DNA of 64,000 nt from an uncultured Clostridia bacterium (GTDB lineage Bacteria > Bacillota > Clostridia > Oscillospirales > Acutalibacteraceae): contig CANQBM010000003.1 in assembly GCA_947589575.1 (NCBI GenBank), forward strand, positions 1 through 64,000, given 5' to 3'. Of this stretch, positions 51,406 through 62,403 are shown piece by piece. A model generated the notes under the pieces. That model saw nothing but the letters and a program-made list of their open reading frames with translations. It ran no database searches and was not told where the DNA came from. Made by a program: the position numbers and the translations under genes. Position 1 is the first letter of the stretch. Each line of letters opens with the position of its first letter.

Positions 51406-52062
51406 TTAATCCTTTGCACCGTTTATTTCAAGATATTTCTTTATACGCTCCACATTTTCACGGTTTTTCTCATCTTCCTCAAGGTATTCAATGATGTCAT
51501 AAACATCAACAACCGAATAAACGGGAAAGCCGTATTCCTCGCTAACCTCCGCCATTGCGGATTTTTCAGTCTTACCTTTTTCCTTTCGGTCAACCATAAC
51601 AAACACGGCAGAAACCTTTGAGCCGTCTAATTTTGAAAGAATCGACATACTTTCTCTGATTGCGGTTCCGGCGGTTATTACATCCTCAACAATAACTATT
51701 TCCTCGCCCTGCTTCGGCGTGTAGCCTACAAAAACACCGCCTTCGCCGTGATCCTTTTCCTCTTTTCTGTTAAAGAAGAACGGCACGTCAAGACCCTGCT
51801 TTGCAAGAGCTACCGCAACAGAAACAGCAATCGGGATTCCCTTATACGCAGGACCGTAGAGCACAGCTTTTTTACCGCCGAGCCTTTCAAAATAAGCTTT
51901 GGCATAAAACTCTCCCAATTTTTGTATCTGCTCACCTGTCTTTATATCACCTGCGTTTATGAAATAGGGAATTTTTCTTCCGCTCTTTGCAGTAAAGTCA
52001 CCAAACTTCAAAACTCCGGCGCTTTCCAAAAATTCTATAAATTCTCTTTTATATGCTTCCAT
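51406..52062 (-). CDS. pyrE: Orotate phosphoribosyltransferase PyrE
   Basis: A 218-residue transferase that makes OMP. The PRPP motif [20 protein letters not shown] (about residues 120-139) with its paired acids, the catalytic-lysine loop [14 protein letters not shown] and [19 protein letters not shown] mark it. It follows pyrF by 11 bases. The C-terminal tail after the core is slightly longer than minimal PyrE. Confidence 0.95.
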   Translation of the reverse strand: MEAYKREFIEFLESAGVLKFGDFTAKSGRKIPYFINAGDIKTGEQIQKLGEFYAKAYFERLGGKKAVLYGPAYKGIPIAVSVAVALAKQGLDVPFFFNRKEEKDHGEGGVFVGYTPKQGEEIVIVEDVITAGTAIRESMSILSKLDGSKVSAVFVMVDRKEKGKTEKSAMAEVSEEYGFPVYSVVDVYDIIEYLEEDEKNRENVERIKKYLEINGAKD

Positions 52063-52073
52063 CTTCCTTCTCC

Positions 52074-52772
52074 TTATCCCACAAATTCAGCTACGCACCG
52101 TCTGTATGCCGCAACAGGATCGTCAGCCGCAGTAATAGGTCTGCCGACAACAATATAATCAGAGCCTATTTTCTTTGCCGTTTCAGGTGTTGTAACACGA
52201 ACCTGATCCCCTGCATCTCCGTCGGCAAATCGCACACCGGGCGTAACAGTCATAAATTCTTTACCGCAGTTATCCTTTACCATACCGGCTTCAAGCGGCG
52301 AGCAGACAACACCGTCAAGTCCCGCCTCTTTCGCGTTCTTTGCGTATTTAACAATCGTATCGTTGATTGAGGCATTAATGAGCAGCTCGTTTTGCATTCT
52401 CTCCTCACTCGTTGAGGTAAGCTGAGTAACCGCTATGAGAATAGGACGTGTTCCGTCCTCACGTGTAAGTCCTTCTAAAGCAGCCTTCATCATCTCAACA
52501 GTGCCTGCCGCATGAACATTTGTCATATCAACATTGAGCTTTGAAAGAACTTTCATTGATTTTTTTACCGTATTCGGAATATCGTGCAGTTTAAGGTCAA
52601 GAAAAATCTTATGTCCCCTTTTCTTAATCTCTCTGACAATGGACGGACCTTCAGAATAATAAAGCTCCATACCGATTTTAACAAACGGTTTTTCGTCCTT
52701 AAATTTATCGAGGAAATCAAAAGTGTCCTGTGCAGACGAAAAATCGCAGGCAATAATTACATCCTTACCCAT
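52074..52772 (-). CDS. pyrF: Orotidine 5'-phosphate decarboxylase PyrF
   Basis: A 232-residue decarboxylase making UMP. The catalytic [15 protein letters not shown] (Asp-Lys-x-x-Asp core; about residues 58-72) and the phosphate grip [18 protein letters not shown], ending [15 protein letters not shown], are typical of the short OMPdecase group. It starts at the last base of pyrDB; the two reading frames overlap by one base. Confidence 0.96.
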   Translation of the reverse strand: MGKDVIIACDFSSAQDTFDFLDKFKDEKPFVKIGMELYYSEGPSIVREIKKRGHKIFLDLKLHDIPNTVKKSMKVLSKLNVDMTNVHAAGTVEMMKAALEGLTREDGTRPILIAVTQLTSTSEERMQNELLINASINDTIVKYAKNAKEAGLDGVVCSPLEAGMVKDNCGKEFMTVTPGVRFADGDAGDQVRVTTPETAKKIGSDYIVVGRPITAADDPVAAYRRCVAEFVG

Positions 52773-53683
52773 TAATCAATCACTCCTATTATATCGCTTA
52801 TTTTATCTATACCGAGTCTCTCGCACTCCTTCGGCAGAGCCTCAATTATATTCTTACACGCATACGGGTCAACAAGATTTGCCGCGCCGACCTGAACAGC
52901 GGTTGCTCCCGCCATCATCATTTCAATAACATTTTCAGCGGACGATACGCCTCCGCAGCCCATAACAGGTATGTTACAGGCTTTTGAAACCTGATAAACC
53001 ATTCTTACCGCCACGGGAAAAACAGCGTCACCGCTGAAGCCCCCCATTTTATTTGCAATAACAGGCTGACGTTTTTTAATGTCAATACGCATACCAAGCA
53101 GTGTATTTATAAGACAGATACCGTCCGCACCCGCCTCTTCGCACGCTTTGGCGATTGATACAATATCTGTAACATTAGGTGAAAGCTTAATAAAAACAGG
53201 CTTTGAAGTAACATTTTTGACCGCTTTTGTTACCGTTGCAGCACAGTCGGGAGAAGTACCAAAACTCATACCTCCGCCGTGGACATTCGGGCAGGAAACA
53301 TTTACTTCTAAAATACCAACCTGCTCCTCCTTATCCAAAAGCTCACAGGTATAAGCGTAATCATCAACCGAAAAACCCGAGACATTTGCAATAACAGGCT
53401 TATTAAAATATTCTTTCATTTCGGGGAGCTCGTGCTCAATAACGTGGTGAACGCCCGGATTTTGAAGTCCTACAGCGTTAATCATTCCCGCGGTACATTC
53501 AGCAATTCTCGGTGTAGGATTTCCGAAACGAGGCTCCTTTGTCGTACCCTTAAATGAAAATGAGCCGAGAATATTAATGTCATAAAAATCCTTAAACTCT
53601 TTGCCGAATCCAAAGGTTCCCGAAGCCGGAACAACAGGATTACTCATCTGCATACCTGCAAGATTTACGGATAAATCTACCAT
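52772..53683 (-). CDS. pyrDB: Dihydroorotate dehydrogenase, NAD-linked catalytic subunit PyrDB
   Basis: A 303-residue class 1B FMN enzyme. It shows [18 protein letters not shown] at the FMN site, [12 protein letters not shown], and the catalytic-cysteine segment [16 protein letters not shown] (about residues 127-142), with [20 protein letters not shown] near the end. The preceding gene pyrK supplies the iron-sulfur and FAD electron-transfer subunit, overlapping by seven bases, confirming the B-type rather than the fumarate-linked A type. Confidence 0.97.
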   Translation of the reverse strand: MVDLSVNLAGMQMSNPVVPASGTFGFGKEFKDFYDINILGSFSFKGTTKEPRFGNPTPRIAECTAGMINAVGLQNPGVHHVIEHELPEMKEYFNKPVIANVSGFSVDDYAYTCELLDKEEQVGILEVNVSCPNVHGGGMSFGTSPDCAATVTKAVKNVTSKPVFIKLSPNVTDIVSIAKACEEAGADGICLINTLLGMRIDIKKRQPVIANKMGGFSGDAVFPVAVRMVYQVSKACNIPVMGCGGVSSAENVIEMMMAGATAVQVGAANLVDPYACKNIIEALPKECERLGIDKISDIIGVID

Positions 53684-54405
53684 ATAATCTCCTCCCTTTC
53701 AAGTACGGGACCATCCTTGCAAATCCGCTTGCTGCCGTACTTCGTCTTACAGGAACAGCCCATACAAGCACCGAAACCGCAGCCCATTCTCTCCTCAAAG
53801 GAATACTGCCCCGAAGTTTCGGCTTTATTTTCAATAGCCTTAAACATCGGCATAGGTCCGCAGGTGTAAAAATAGTCGTAATCATCAGGGAACGCATCGG
53901 TTACAAACCCTTTTATACCGTATGAGCCGTCAACGGTAGTAACCCTTACGTCGCATCCGATTGATTTAAACTCATCCTCATAAAAGATTTCGTCTTTTGT
54001 ATTAAAGCCTAAAATAACAGTCGGTTTTTGCCCTGCGGCAAGAAGTTTTTTAGCAAGCATAAACATAGGCGGAACTCCGACACCGCCTCCGATTAAAAGA
54101 GGCTTTGCTGACTTTTTAATATCATAGCCGTTTCCCAAACCTGTCAGGATGTCAAGCTCTTTGCCGTCACAAAGCGTTGACATATATTCGGTTCCGCTTC
54201 CGACAGTCTTATAAATTATTGTGATTGTATTTTCGTCGCAGTCGCAGACAGAGATAGGACGCCTGAGAAACTTACCCTCAAGCTTAATATTAATAAACTG
54301 ACCCGGAGCGGTGATATACTGAGTATCACCCTGCAAAATCATTTTATATACATCCTTAGCGATTCTATCATTTGATAAAACCTTGTAACAGTTTTCTTTA
54401 TACAT
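53677..54405 (-). CDS. pyrK: Dihydroorotate dehydrogenase electron-transfer subunit PyrK
   Basis: A 242-residue FAD/[2Fe-2S] protein. The ATG at 54405 (MYKENCYKVLSN) follows AGGAA; a longer start lies inside carB. FAD and NAD regions are seen in FLRRPISVCDCDENTI and LLIGGGVGVPPMFMLAKKL. The cluster cysteines are in ERMGCGFGACMGCSCKTKYG plus the following KRICKDGPV. It channels electrons between dihydroorotate and NAD as a heterotetramer with PyrDB. Confidence 0.95.
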   Translation of the reverse strand: MYKENCYKVLSNDRIAKDVYKMILQGDTQYITAPGQFINIKLEGKFLRRPISVCDCDENTITIIYKTVGSGTEYMSTLCDGKELDILTGLGNGYDIKKSAKPLLIGGGVGVPPMFMLAKKLLAAGQKPTVILGFNTKDEIFYEDEFKSIGCDVRVTTVDGSYGIKGFVTDAFPDDYDYFYTCGPMPMFKAIENKAETSGQYSFEERMGCGFGACMGCSCKTKYGSKRICKDGPVLEREEIIW

Positions 54406-54415
54406 AATTAAATTC

Positions 54416-57400
54416 CTATTCCGCGTCAATCGTTGATACACCCAGAGTTATTTCCTCAAGGACATCAAGCAGTACCTTAACGGTATCAAGTGATGTGAAC
54501 ATTGTTACATTATTTTCAACAGCGGCACGTCTGATTTCCGAGCCGTCTGAATGTGAATCACCTGCATTAATATCAATCGTATTGATAACATATGCTATAT
54601 GCCCCTGACGAAGAGCAAGCAGAATTTCGTCGCTGTCATCAAGCGTCAGTTTCTGGCGTACTCTTGTACGGATACCGTGTGATTTAAGATAATTTGCGGT
54701 ACCCTCCGTTGCTTCAATATTAAATCCAAGTTCATAAAAACGCTTAATAAGCGGAAGCGCTCTCGGCTTGTCCTGGTCAGCAATGGTAACAAGAACCGTG
54801 CCGTAATTCGCAACATTAAGTCCGGATGCCTGAATTGCCTTATAAAGCGCTCTCGTAAGCGATTTGTCATATCCTATTGCCTCACCGGTAGACTTCATCT
54901 CAGGTGAGAGATATGTGTCCATACCCTTTAACTTGGAGAAAGAAAAGGCAGGCGCTTTAACGTACCAGCGTTTTTTCTCTTCGGGATAAACCTGTGTTAT
55001 ACCCTGTTCCTTGAGAGAATGACCGAGTATAACCTGCGTTGCAATATGCGCCATCGGAACCGAGGTAGCTTTTGATAGGAACGGAACTGTTCTTGACGAG
55101 CGAGGATTTACCTCGATAACATAAACATCGTCCTTTTCATCGGCAATAAACTGAATATTGTAAAGACCGACAATACCGATTGCTTTACCGAGACGGACCG
55201 TATAATCAATTATTTTATCCTTAACCTCCTGTGAAACGGAGAATGTAGGATATACGGAAATTGAGTCACCAGAGTGAACGCCGGTTTTTTCAACGTGTTC
55301 CATAATTCCCGGAATAAACACATCCTCGCCGTCACAAATTGCGTCAACCTCAAGCTCTCTGCCCATTATATATTTATCAACAAGTACAGGCTGTTCTGTA
55401 TTGATTTCAACGGCAGAATGAAGATAATGGCGAAGTGATTCCTCGTTTGCGACAATCTGCATTGCGCGTCCGCCGAGAACAAATGAAGGACGGACAAGAA
55501 CAGGATACCCTATCTGCGCGGCTACGCGGACACCCTCCTCAATATCCGTAACGGCAAGCCCTTTAGGCTGCGGAATACCGAGTTTCTCCATAACCTTTTC
55601 AAAGCTGTCCCTGTTTTCGGCTCTGTCGATAGCCTCAACATCCGTGCCTATAATCGGTACACCGAGTGCGTCAAGCGGCGGAGCAAGATTTATTGCAGTC
55701 TGTCCGCCGAGCGAAACGACGATACCCATAGGTTTTTCGAGCGTGATAATATTCATTACGTCCTCAACGGTAAGAGGCTCAAAATAAAGTTTGTCAGACG
55801 TTGTGTAATCAGTCGACACAGTTTCGGGATTATTATTTATAATTATTGCCTCATAACCAGCGTCACGGATTGACCATATTGCGTGAACGGTTGAATAATC
55901 AAATTCAACACCCTGTCCGATACGTATGGGACCCGAACCTAAAACTATAATCTTTTTATTATCGGAAACTACCGACTCGTTTTCCTCCTCATAGGTAGAG
56001 TAAAAATATGGAACATACGAATCGAATTCTGAGGCGCAGGTGTCAATCATTTTATAAACAGGCATTATACCGTTCTCTTTTCTGAGATGGAAAATGTCCG
56101 CCTGCGTCTTATTCCAAAGCTTTCCTATATATTCATCGGATACGCCTATTTTCTTTGCATCCTTAAGGGTGTTTATATCATCGGTATTATCTTTTAAAAT
56201 CTTTTCAAAATCAACAATATTCTTGAATTTTTCAAGGAAGAACATATCGATCTTTGTTGCATTATAGATTCTGTTCAAATCAACGCCGAGACGGATGAGC
56301 TGCGCGATTGCGAAAAGCCTGTCGTCCGTACCGTTTTTGATATAGTTTAAAAGTTTTTCCTCACTGTATGTATCAAATTTCTTATCATAAAGGTGGCAGA
56401 CGCCTGTTTCAAGCGAACGCACCGCCTTAAGCAGACTTTCCTCCATAGTTCTGCCTATAGCCATAACTTCGCCTGTTGCCTTCATTTGAGTATTAAGCGT
56501 ATTGTTTGCGTCCGCAAATTTGTCAAAAGGAAAACGGGCAATCTTTGTTACAACATAATCAAGCGTAGGCTCAAATGAAGCAGGAGTATTAGCAATAGGG
56601 ATTTCATCAAGGTGCATACCGACGGAAATTTTTGCCGATACCCTTGCGATCGGATATCCCGACGCTTTTGACGCAAGCGCTGAGGAACGTGATACTCTGG
56701 GATTGACCTCAATTAGATAATACTGGAAAGAATGAGGGTCAAGAGCAAACTGAACATTACAGCCTCCCTCAATCTTGAGTTCCCTTATAATCTTAAGAGC
56801 GGAATCACGCAGCATATGGTATTCCTTATTTGTAAGCGTCTGTGACGGAGCAACAACAACCGAGTCGCCCGTGTGAATACCTACAGGGTCAATGTTCTCC
56901 ATATTGCATATGGTGATTGCGGTATCGTTCGCGTCACGCATTACTTCATATTCAATTTCCTTATATCCTTTAATACTCTTTTCAACAAGCACCTGGTGAA
57001 CGGGAGAAATCGCAAGAGCGTTTTTCATCATCAGCATAAACTCTTCTTCATCATCGGCAAAGCCCCCGCCCGTTCCGCCGAGCGTAAACGCGGGACGAAG
57101 TACAACAGGAAATCCGATACGCTTTGCGGCTTCAAGTCCTTCTTCAAGCGACTCCGCGATTTCCGACGGTAAAACAGGCTCGCCGAGGCTTTCGCAAAGC
57201 TCCTTGAACAGTTCTCTGTCTTCTGCTCTTTCAATAGCCTCGAATTTTGTGCCGAGTATCTCGACGTCGCATTCCTCAAGCACGCCCTTTTTAGCAAGCT
57301 GTACGGCAAGGTTCAGACCTGTCTGTCCGCCGAGCGACGGAAGAATTGCGTCAGGTCTTTCGTGGCGGATAATCCTTGCGACATATTCAAGATTTAACGG

Positions 57401-57601
57401 CTCCATATAAACCTTATCCGCAATATCGGTATCGGTCATAATTGTGGCAGGGTTAGAGTTGATAAGCACAACCTCGTATCCCTCCTCACGGAGCGCAAGG
57501 CAGGCCTGCGTACCCGAATAGTCAAATTCGGCAGCCTGTCCGATAACTATAGGACCTGAGCCAATAACAAGTATTTTATGAATATCTGTTCTTTTAGGCA
57601 T
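54416..57601 (-). CDS. carB: Carbamoyl-phosphate synthase large subunit CarB
   Basis: A 1061-residue synthase, full length. Its two homologous halves each hold an ATP-grasp domain: [20 protein letters not shown] opens the first and [19 protein letters not shown] opens the second, after an oligomerisation domain at about 400-545. The C-terminal allosteric MGS-like domain (about 930-1061) contains [20 protein letters not shown] and the [14 protein letters not shown] loop. It makes carbamoyl phosphate with CarA. Located in the pyr operon, it may be a single enzyme serving arginine too; that depends on the rest of the genome. Confidence 0.97.
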   Translation of the reverse strand: MPKRTDIHKILVIGSGPIVIGQAAEFDYSGTQACLALREEGYEVVLINSNPATIMTDTDIADKVYMEPLNLEYVARIIRHERPDAILPSLGGQTGLNLAVQLAKKGVLEECDVEILGTKFEAIERAEDRELFKELCESLGEPVLPSEIAESLEEGLEAAKRIGFPVVLRPAFTLGGTGGGFADDEEEFMLMMKNALAISPVHQVLVEKSIKGYKEIEYEVMRDANDTAITICNMENIDPVGIHTGDSVVVAPSQTLTNKEYHMLRDSALKIIRELKIEGGCNVQFALDPHSFQYYLIEVNPRVSRSSALASKASGYPIARVSAKISVGMHLDEIPIANTPASFEPTLDYVVTKIARFPFDKFADANNTLNTQMKATGEVMAIGRTMEESLLKAVRSLETGVCHLYDKKFDTYSEEKLLNYIKNGTDDRLFAIAQLIRLGVDLNRIYNATKIDMFFLEKFKNIVDFEKILKDNTDDINTLKDAKKIGVSDEYIGKLWNKTQADIFHLRKENGIMPVYKMIDTCASEFDSYVPYFYSTYEEENESVVSDNKKIIVLGSGPIRIGQGVEFDYSTVHAIWSIRDAGYEAIIINNNPETVSTDYTTSDKLYFEPLTVEDVMNIITLEKPMGIVVSLGGQTAINLAPPLDALGVPIIGTDVEAIDRAENRDSFEKVMEKLGIPQPKGLAVTDIEEGVRVAAQIGYPVLVRPSFVLGGRAMQIVANEESLRHYLHSAVEINTEQPVLVDKYIMGRELEVDAICDGEDVFIPGIMEHVEKTGVHSGDSISVYPTFSVSQEVKDKIIDYTVRLGKAIGIVGLYNIQFIADEKDDVYVIEVNPRSSRTVPFLSKATSVPMAHIATQVILGHSLKEQGITQVYPEEKKRWYVKAPAFSFSKLKGMDTYLSPEMKSTGEAIGYDKSLTRALYKAIQASGLNVANYGTVLVTIADQDKPRALPLIKRFYELGFNIEATEGTANYLKSHGIRTRVRQKLTLDDSDEILLALRQGHIAYVINTIDINAGDSHSDGSEIRRAAVENNVTMFTSLDTVKVLLDVLEEITLGVSTIDAE

Positions 57602-58691
57602 TTCGGCTTACCTCCTTTTCCATCAATTCTATAAACTCGTCAAAAAGATATGCGCTGTCCTGCGGACCCGGTGCGCTTTCGGGGTGATACTGAACCGAGA
57701 AAATCTTGTTATTTTCAGATTTAACCCCCTCTGCCGTATTGTCAAGCAGATTTCTGTGCGTCAGCGTAAGCGGCGTACCTTCAAGCGAGCTTACATCAAC
57801 GGCGTATGAATGATTTTGCGACGTGATTTCAATCCTGCCATTATTGAGATTCATAACAGGATGATTTCCTCCCCTGTGGCCGAATTTCATTTTAAAGGTT
57901 TTTGCGCCGAGCGCAAGAGAAATCATCTGGTGTCCGAGGCAAATTCCGAAAATCGGCAGTTTCCCTTTAAGCTCACGCACAACGCTTATAACTTCCTGAA
58001 CATCCTCAGGGTTTCCCGGACCGTTTGAAAGAAACAGTCCGTCGGGTTTCATATTTAAAATTTCCTGTGAGGTTATATTATAAGGCACAACAGTTACATT
58101 ACAGCCCTTTTCGTTAAGCTTTCTGATAATGTTATGCTTTATTCCGCAGTCGATTGCAACAACGTCATACTTATGATTAGGCGTTCTTGAATACCAGCGC
58201 TTTTTACAGCTTACGCGCGATACCATATCGGTTGGAATAACATAATTTCTTACCTTTTTCAGCGCCTCCTCATAAGGTACATCGGCGTCACATATAATAA
58301 CCTTTTGCGAGCCCTCATCACGAATAATTCTTGTAATCATTCGAGTATCAACTCCGCTTATACCGGGAATATCATACTCGTCAAGCACTTCGGAAAGAGT
58401 TTTGGTGTAACGGAAGTTAGACGGCAAATCGTTATATTCACGGACAATAAGACCGCCCATTGTGGGGACTCTTGTTTCATAATCCTCGTCAGTTACTCCG
58501 TAATTACCGATAAGCGGATATGTCATACATACCATCTGGTCGGTATAGCTCGGGTCGGAAATAATTTCCTGATAACCAACCATTGATGTATTAAATACAA
58601 TTTCATTTACAGCCTCCCTGTCGGCGCCGAAAGCATAGCCGTAAAATTCCTTGCCGTTTTCAAGCACAATTTTTTTATTATACGGTTTCAT
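57594..58691 (-). CDS. carA: Carbamoyl-phosphate synthase small subunit CarA
   Basis: A 365-residue glutaminase subunit. Start at 58691 ([16 protein letters not shown]) lies seven bases after GGGGAG, overlapping pyrC by 14 bases. The N-terminal domain has [20 protein letters not shown]. The class I amidotransferase has the nucleophile Cys in [15 protein letters not shown] (about residue 251) and the His-Glu pair in [15 protein letters not shown]. The pairing with carB overlaps by eight bases. Confidence 0.97.
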   Translation of the reverse strand: MKPYNKKIVLENGKEFYGYAFGADREAVNEIVFNTSMVGYQEIISDPSYTDQMVCMTYPLIGNYGVTDEDYETRVPTMGGLIVREYNDLPSNFRYTKTLSEVLDEYDIPGISGVDTRMITRIIRDEGSQKVIICDADVPYEEALKKVRNYVIPTDMVSRVSCKKRWYSRTPNHKYDVVAIDCGIKHNIIRKLNEKGCNVTVVPYNITSQEILNMKPDGLFLSNGPGNPEDVQEVISVVRELKGKLPIFGICLGHQMISLALGAKTFKMKFGHRGGNHPVMNLNNGRIEITSQNHSYAVDVSSLEGTPLTLTHRNLLDNTAEGVKSENNKIFSVQYHPESAPGPQDSAYLFDEFIELMEKEVSRNA

Positions 58692-59952
58692 ATACAATCT
58701 CCCCTCTGTAAACGGTCAAAAGGTTTTGACCTTGTAATCTCCAGTTTTTAAACGGAGTGGATTTACCCATTGATACAAATTTTTCAGGGTCAACCGTCCA
58801 CTCTCTGTCAATATCAAGAAGTGCTAAATCCGCGACCGCGCCTTCCTTAATTACTCCTCCTTTAATACCGAAAATCTCTCTCGGTCTTACGGACATCATA
58901 TCAATCAGCTTTTCAAGAGTAATAATTCCCGTCTTTACAAGCTTTGTGTTTAGTACCGCAAACGCAGTTTCAAGCCCCACAACGCCCATTGCCGATTTTT
59001 CAAGACCTTTTGATTTTTCCTCAGCGGTATGAGGCGCATGGTCGGTAGCAATAACGTCGACAGTACCGTCAATAACACCCTCAATAAGAGCTTGTCTGTC
59101 CGCCTGTGACCTTAAGGGAGGATTCATTTTAAATCTGCCGTCCTCCTGCAAATCCGTATCGCACATTGTTAAATAGTGCGGACCTGTTTCGCAGGTAACC
59201 TTGACTCCCCTCGCCTTTGCCTTTCGGATAATGTCGACACTTTCCTTTGTTGAAATGTGGCATACGTGGTACCGGCATCCTGTTTCCTGCGCAAGTGCGC
59301 AGTCACGCTCTATCTGTGCCCACTCGGACTCTGAGCATATTCCTCTGTGGTTGTGTGCCTCAGCATATTCACCGTCGTGTATATATCCGCCCTTTAAAAG
59401 CGCATTGACCTCGCAGTGCGCCGATATGATTTTACCGAGCTTTGCGCATTCTGTCATAGCCTGTCTCATAAGCTCTTCCGTCTGAACGCCCGTACCGTCA
59501 TCCGAAAAACCGACAACCTTATCTGCAATTGATTTGAAATTTATAATACTGCCTGTGCCCTTGCGCTCCTTAGTAATTGTACCGAATGGCAGAACATCAA
59601 TAACAGCATCTCTTTCAATAATATCGGTCTGAGCCTTGAGATTTTCCGCGCAGTCAGGCGGCGGGTTAAGATTAGGCATTGTACATAAAACAGTATAGCC
59701 GGCTCTTGCGCCTGCCATAGAACCTGTTTTAATCGTTTCCTTACAAGAAAAACCGGGCTCACGAAGATGTGTATGTACATCTGCGAAACCCGGAATTAAA
59801 AAATACTTATCCTGTGCGTCAACGATACGGTCAACGTCATTTGATGAAATAGAAATACCAAGGCTATGAATTTTTCCGTCTTTTATAAGAACATCAGACT
59901 TTTTAAATGTTTTGTCTATATATGCCAAAGCATTTTTTATAAGCAAAGCCAT
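58678..59952 (-). CDS. pyrC: Dihydroorotase PyrC
   Basis: A 424-residue zinc amidohydrolase of the class I type, cyclising carbamoyl aspartate. Metal ligands are in GFADVHTHLREPGFSCKETI, in the EVNALLKGGYIHD region and in ISTKES/VTCETGPHYL; the catalytic Asp is in VIATDHAPHTAEEKSKG. First gene of the pyr operon. The start is taken as ATG 59952 (MALLIKNALAYIDKTF) rather than an upstream GTG at 59961. Confidence 0.96.
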   Translation of the reverse strand: MALLIKNALAYIDKTFKKSDVLIKDGKIHSLGISISSNDVDRIVDAQDKYFLIPGFADVHTHLREPGFSCKETIKTGSMAGARAGYTVLCTMPNLNPPPDCAENLKAQTDIIERDAVIDVLPFGTITKERKGTGSIINFKSIADKVVGFSDDGTGVQTEELMRQAMTECAKLGKIISAHCEVNALLKGGYIHDGEYAEAHNHRGICSESEWAQIERDCALAQETGCRYHVCHISTKESVDIIRKAKARGVKVTCETGPHYLTMCDTDLQEDGRFKMNPPLRSQADRQALIEGVIDGTVDVIATDHAPHTAEEKSKGLEKSAMGVVGLETAFAVLNTKLVKTGIITLEKLIDMMSVRPREIFGIKGGVIKEGAVADLALLDIDREWTVDPEKFVSMGKSTPFKNWRLQGQNLLTVYRGEIVYETV

Positions 59953-59979
59953 AATCCACAATCCTTTCCATTTTAGAAC

Positions 59980-60008
59980 ATTATAATATTTTTATCTTCT
60001 TAAGTCAA
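59980..60008 (-). promoter_or_regulatory. Promoter of the pyr operon
   Basis: Minus strand TTGACT (60003-60008), 17-bp spacer, perfect TATAAT (59980-59985). The transcript would begin about 20 bases before pyrC; there is no room for a PyrR-type attenuator. Confidence 0.8.
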
Positions 60009-60031
60009 CATAAAAATATATAATATATCTA

Positions 60032-60060
60032 TTTACATATTTTATCTATTGTAATATAAT
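60032..60060 (+). promoter_or_regulatory. Promoter of the GH4-PfkB operon
   Basis: TTTACA (60032-60037), 17-bp spacer, perfect TATAAT (60055-60060), 31 bp before the start. Divergent from the pyr promoter, with the two -35 boxes 23 bp apart. Confidence 0.75.
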
Positions 60061-60091
60061 GATTTTGATTTTTTTAATTGAGGTACAGCAG

Positions 60092-61456
60092 ATGAAATTA
60101 ACTGTCATAGGCGGAGGCGGAGTCCGCTCAATGTTTCTGGCGAAAAGTATTGCTCAAAAGGCTGAAAAGCTTAATATTGATGAGCTTGTCTTCATGGATA
60201 ACGATGTAGAAAAGCTGAACATCTACGGCGCTATGGCAAAAAAGGTTTCCTCCCTGCTTTGTGAAAATCTGAAATTCACATTGACTACCGATTCTGTTTT
60301 TGCGGTTAAAAACGCTGACTACGTTATCACGACGATACGCGTCGGCGGTGACGATATGAGAGTAAGGGATGAAAGAACAGCGCTTGACTTAGGTCTGCTC
60401 GGTCAGGAAACAACGGGAGCGGCCGGATTCAGCTTTGCTATGAGAAGTGTGAGCGCTCTTGCCGAATACTGTAAGCTTATAAAAAAATACGCAAAGCCGG
60501 ACTGCAAGGTTTTCAATTTTACAAATCCCGCAGGTGTTGTAAGCCAGACGCTTCGCGATATGGGATATGATTTCACCTACGGTATATGCGACGCACCGAG
60601 CGGTATGCTCCACAGCTTTGCAAAGCTTTATGGCGCTGATGAAAATGAAATCAAGGGCAAGGTATACGGTCTTAACCATCTTTCATTTTTTAAATCAATA
60701 ACAATCAGAGGCAGGGAAATAATGCCTGAACTGATTGAAAATGACAAAGCATATACCGATACGGATATGCGGTATTTTGAAAAGGAGCTTTTACGTCAGC
60801 GCGGGTGTGTACTTAACGAATATCTTTACTATTTTTACTACCGTGAAAAAGCTGTTAAGAATATTTTAGATGCCGGTAAAACACGCGGAGAACAGATTTG
60901 CGAAATAAACAAAAAGATGACAGATGCTCTCAGGCAGGTCGATATTGAAAATGATTTTGACAAGGCATTTGAGATTTTTGAATACTGGTACGGCGTAAGG
61001 GAAAACAACTATATGGCGTCTGAAACAGGCGTTAAGCGTCAAAAGCCGTGGCGTTTTAATATTTACCAAAAGGATTCCGGCGGTTATGCGGGAGTAGCGC
61101 TTAAATTTATTGAAATCGAGCAGAGTAAAAAAAGCGATTCAATGATACTTTGCGTTGTAAACGGTAACGCAATAAACGGACTAAAAGCTGACGACGTGGT
61201 AGAAATCACTTGCGATATTACACCGCAGGGAGTTTTCCCCCACTATTTCGGAGATGTCGACGAGCAGAATTTAGAACTGATAAGACGAGTTAAAATATAC
61301 GAACGGCTTGCAAGCAAAGCAATACGCGAAAAATCAAAGCAGTATGCTGTCGAGGCGCTTACGCTTCATCCGCTTGTAAACAGTTACTCGCTCGCCAAAG
61401 AGCTTGTTGACAAATATACAGAGCTTAATAAAGAATACATAGGAGAATGGAAATAA
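60092..61456 (+). CDS. Glycoside hydrolase family 4 protein (NAD- and metal-dependent)
   Basis: A 454-residue GH4 enzyme; ATG at 60092 follows GAGGTA. It begins with the NAD motif KLTVIGGGGVRSMFLAKSI. The conserved Cys metal ligand lies in YGICDAPSGMLHSFAKLYG and a second ligand in YGLNHLSFFKSI; ETTGAAGFSFAMRSV also matches the family. GH4 oxidises C3 of the sugar with bound NAD and then eliminates the glycosidic bond; many act on 6-phosphoglycosides, others on unphosphorylated alpha- or beta-glycosides. No PTS gene is linked, so phosphate use cannot be assumed. The stop codon overlaps the start of the kinase gene. Confidence 0.88.
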   Translation: MKLTVIGGGGVRSMFLAKSIAQKAEKLNIDELVFMDNDVEKLNIYGAMAKKVSSLLCENLKFTLTTDSVFAVKNADYVITTIRVGGDDMRVRDERTALDLGLLGQETTGAAGFSFAMRSVSALAEYCKLIKKYAKPDCKVFNFTNPAGVVSQTLRDMGYDFTYGICDAPSGMLHSFAKLYGADENEIKGKVYGLNHLSFFKSITIRGREIMPELIENDKAYTDTDMRYFEKELLRQRGCVLNEYLYYFYYREKAVKNILDAGKTRGEQICEINKKMTDALRQVDIENDFDKAFEIFEYWYGVRENNYMASETGVKRQKPWRFNIYQKDSGGYAGVALKFIEIEQSKKSDSMILCVVNGNAINGLKADDVVEITCDITPQGVFPHYFGDVDEQNLELIRRVKIYERLASKAIREKSKQYAVEALTLHPLVNSYSLAKELVDKYTELNKEYIGEWK

Positions 61457-62361
61457 TGGCATTTATAGCAGGCGCAGGAGCGACTAATGTTGATTTGCTT
61501 TATCAAGGTATGGAAAGAATACCCGATGTCGGTGAGGAGCTTTACTGCAAAGACTTTTCACTACAGCTTGGCGGAGGACTGCCCGCAACATTAATAAACT
61601 TAGGCAGGCTTGGAATTGAAACAAGAATTGCAACCGAGCTCGGTTCGGATATTTTTTCAAACTTTGCAAAAGAACAATTTGCCGAAAACGGTGTGACGCC
61701 GGTAAATCTTTACCACGGCGATAAGATACCTGTCAATATTACCTCGGCAATAATTCTGCCAAAGGACAGAACTTTTTTCACCTACGGCAAAGGCTCTGTT
61801 GAGCCTGACGGAAATGCGTTGGAGACATTTTACAATGTTGCAAAGGGAGCCAAAATTTGTATGATGCAGCTCGGCGGATTTCTCCCTGTATATAAAAGGC
61901 TGAAAGCGGAGGGCACAATTCTTGTTCTTGACACGGGCTGGGATGATGAAATGAGCTTTGAAAAATACGATGAATACCTCACTCTTGCGGACTACTACAC
62001 ACCTAACAGGAAAGAAGCGCTGAAAATTACAGGAACAGACAACGAAGAAGACGCGGCGTATGCCCTTAAAAAATATTTTGACAAGGTTGTTGTCAAGGTT
62101 GACGCTGACGGGTGCATCGGTATTGACAATGGCAATTACTTTTTCTGTCCGAGCGTTAAAAAATTTAAAAATGTTGACTCAACGGGAGCAGGCGACGCCT
62201 TTCTTGCGGGATTTATGTACGGAATATTTTATGATTATCCGCTTAAGGACTGCATTGAATTCGGCAACATAACAGGCGGCAAGGCGGTGACACAGGTAGG
62301 TGCGCTGAGCGGATATGTTACCGAAAACGAACTCAAAGCATTTAAAGCCGAATATAAATAA
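61456..62361 (+). CDS. PfkB-family carbohydrate kinase
   Basis: A 301-residue ribokinase-fold kinase. The start ATG (61456) shares its first base with the TAA of the GH4 gene. The N-terminal substrate-binding motif SLQLGGGLPATLINLGRLG, the middle DYYTPNRKEALKITG and the C-terminal anion-hole STGAGDAFLAGFMYGIF with its catalytic Asp are all present. Family members phosphorylate sugars, nucleosides or sugar phosphates. Coupling to GH4 suggests it phosphorylates a sugar released by that enzyme. Confidence 0.9.
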   Translation: MAFIAGAGATNVDLLYQGMERIPDVGEELYCKDFSLQLGGGLPATLINLGRLGIETRIATELGSDIFSNFAKEQFAENGVTPVNLYHGDKIPVNITSAIILPKDRTFFTYGKGSVEPDGNALETFYNVAKGAKICMMQLGGFLPVYKRLKAEGTILVLDTGWDDEMSFEKYDEYLTLADYYTPNRKEALKITGTDNEEDAAYALKKYFDKVVVKVDADGCIGIDNGNYFFCPSVKKFKNVDSTGAGDAFLAGFMYGIFYDYPLKDCIEFGNITGGKAVTQVGALSGYVTENELKAFKAEYK

Positions 62362-62402
62362 ACAAAGGAACTGTTTCACAAAAGTGAGACAGTTCCTTTG
62401 TT
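62361..62402. terminator. Strong bidirectional terminator
   Basis: Perfect 19-bp stem AACAAAGGAACTGTTTCAC (62361-62379) / complement (62384-62402; one G-T allowance) with a 4-base loop. It lies between the PfkB gene and the convergent lipoprotein. Its core resembles the hairpin at 2861-2895. Confidence 0.9.
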
Positions 62403-62403
62403 A

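Noticed and set aside
59962-60091. PyrR attenuator or riboswitch between pyrC and the GH4 gene.
   Set aside because: Both promoters leave leaders of only about 20-30 bases, and no stem-loop with a U-tract is seen.
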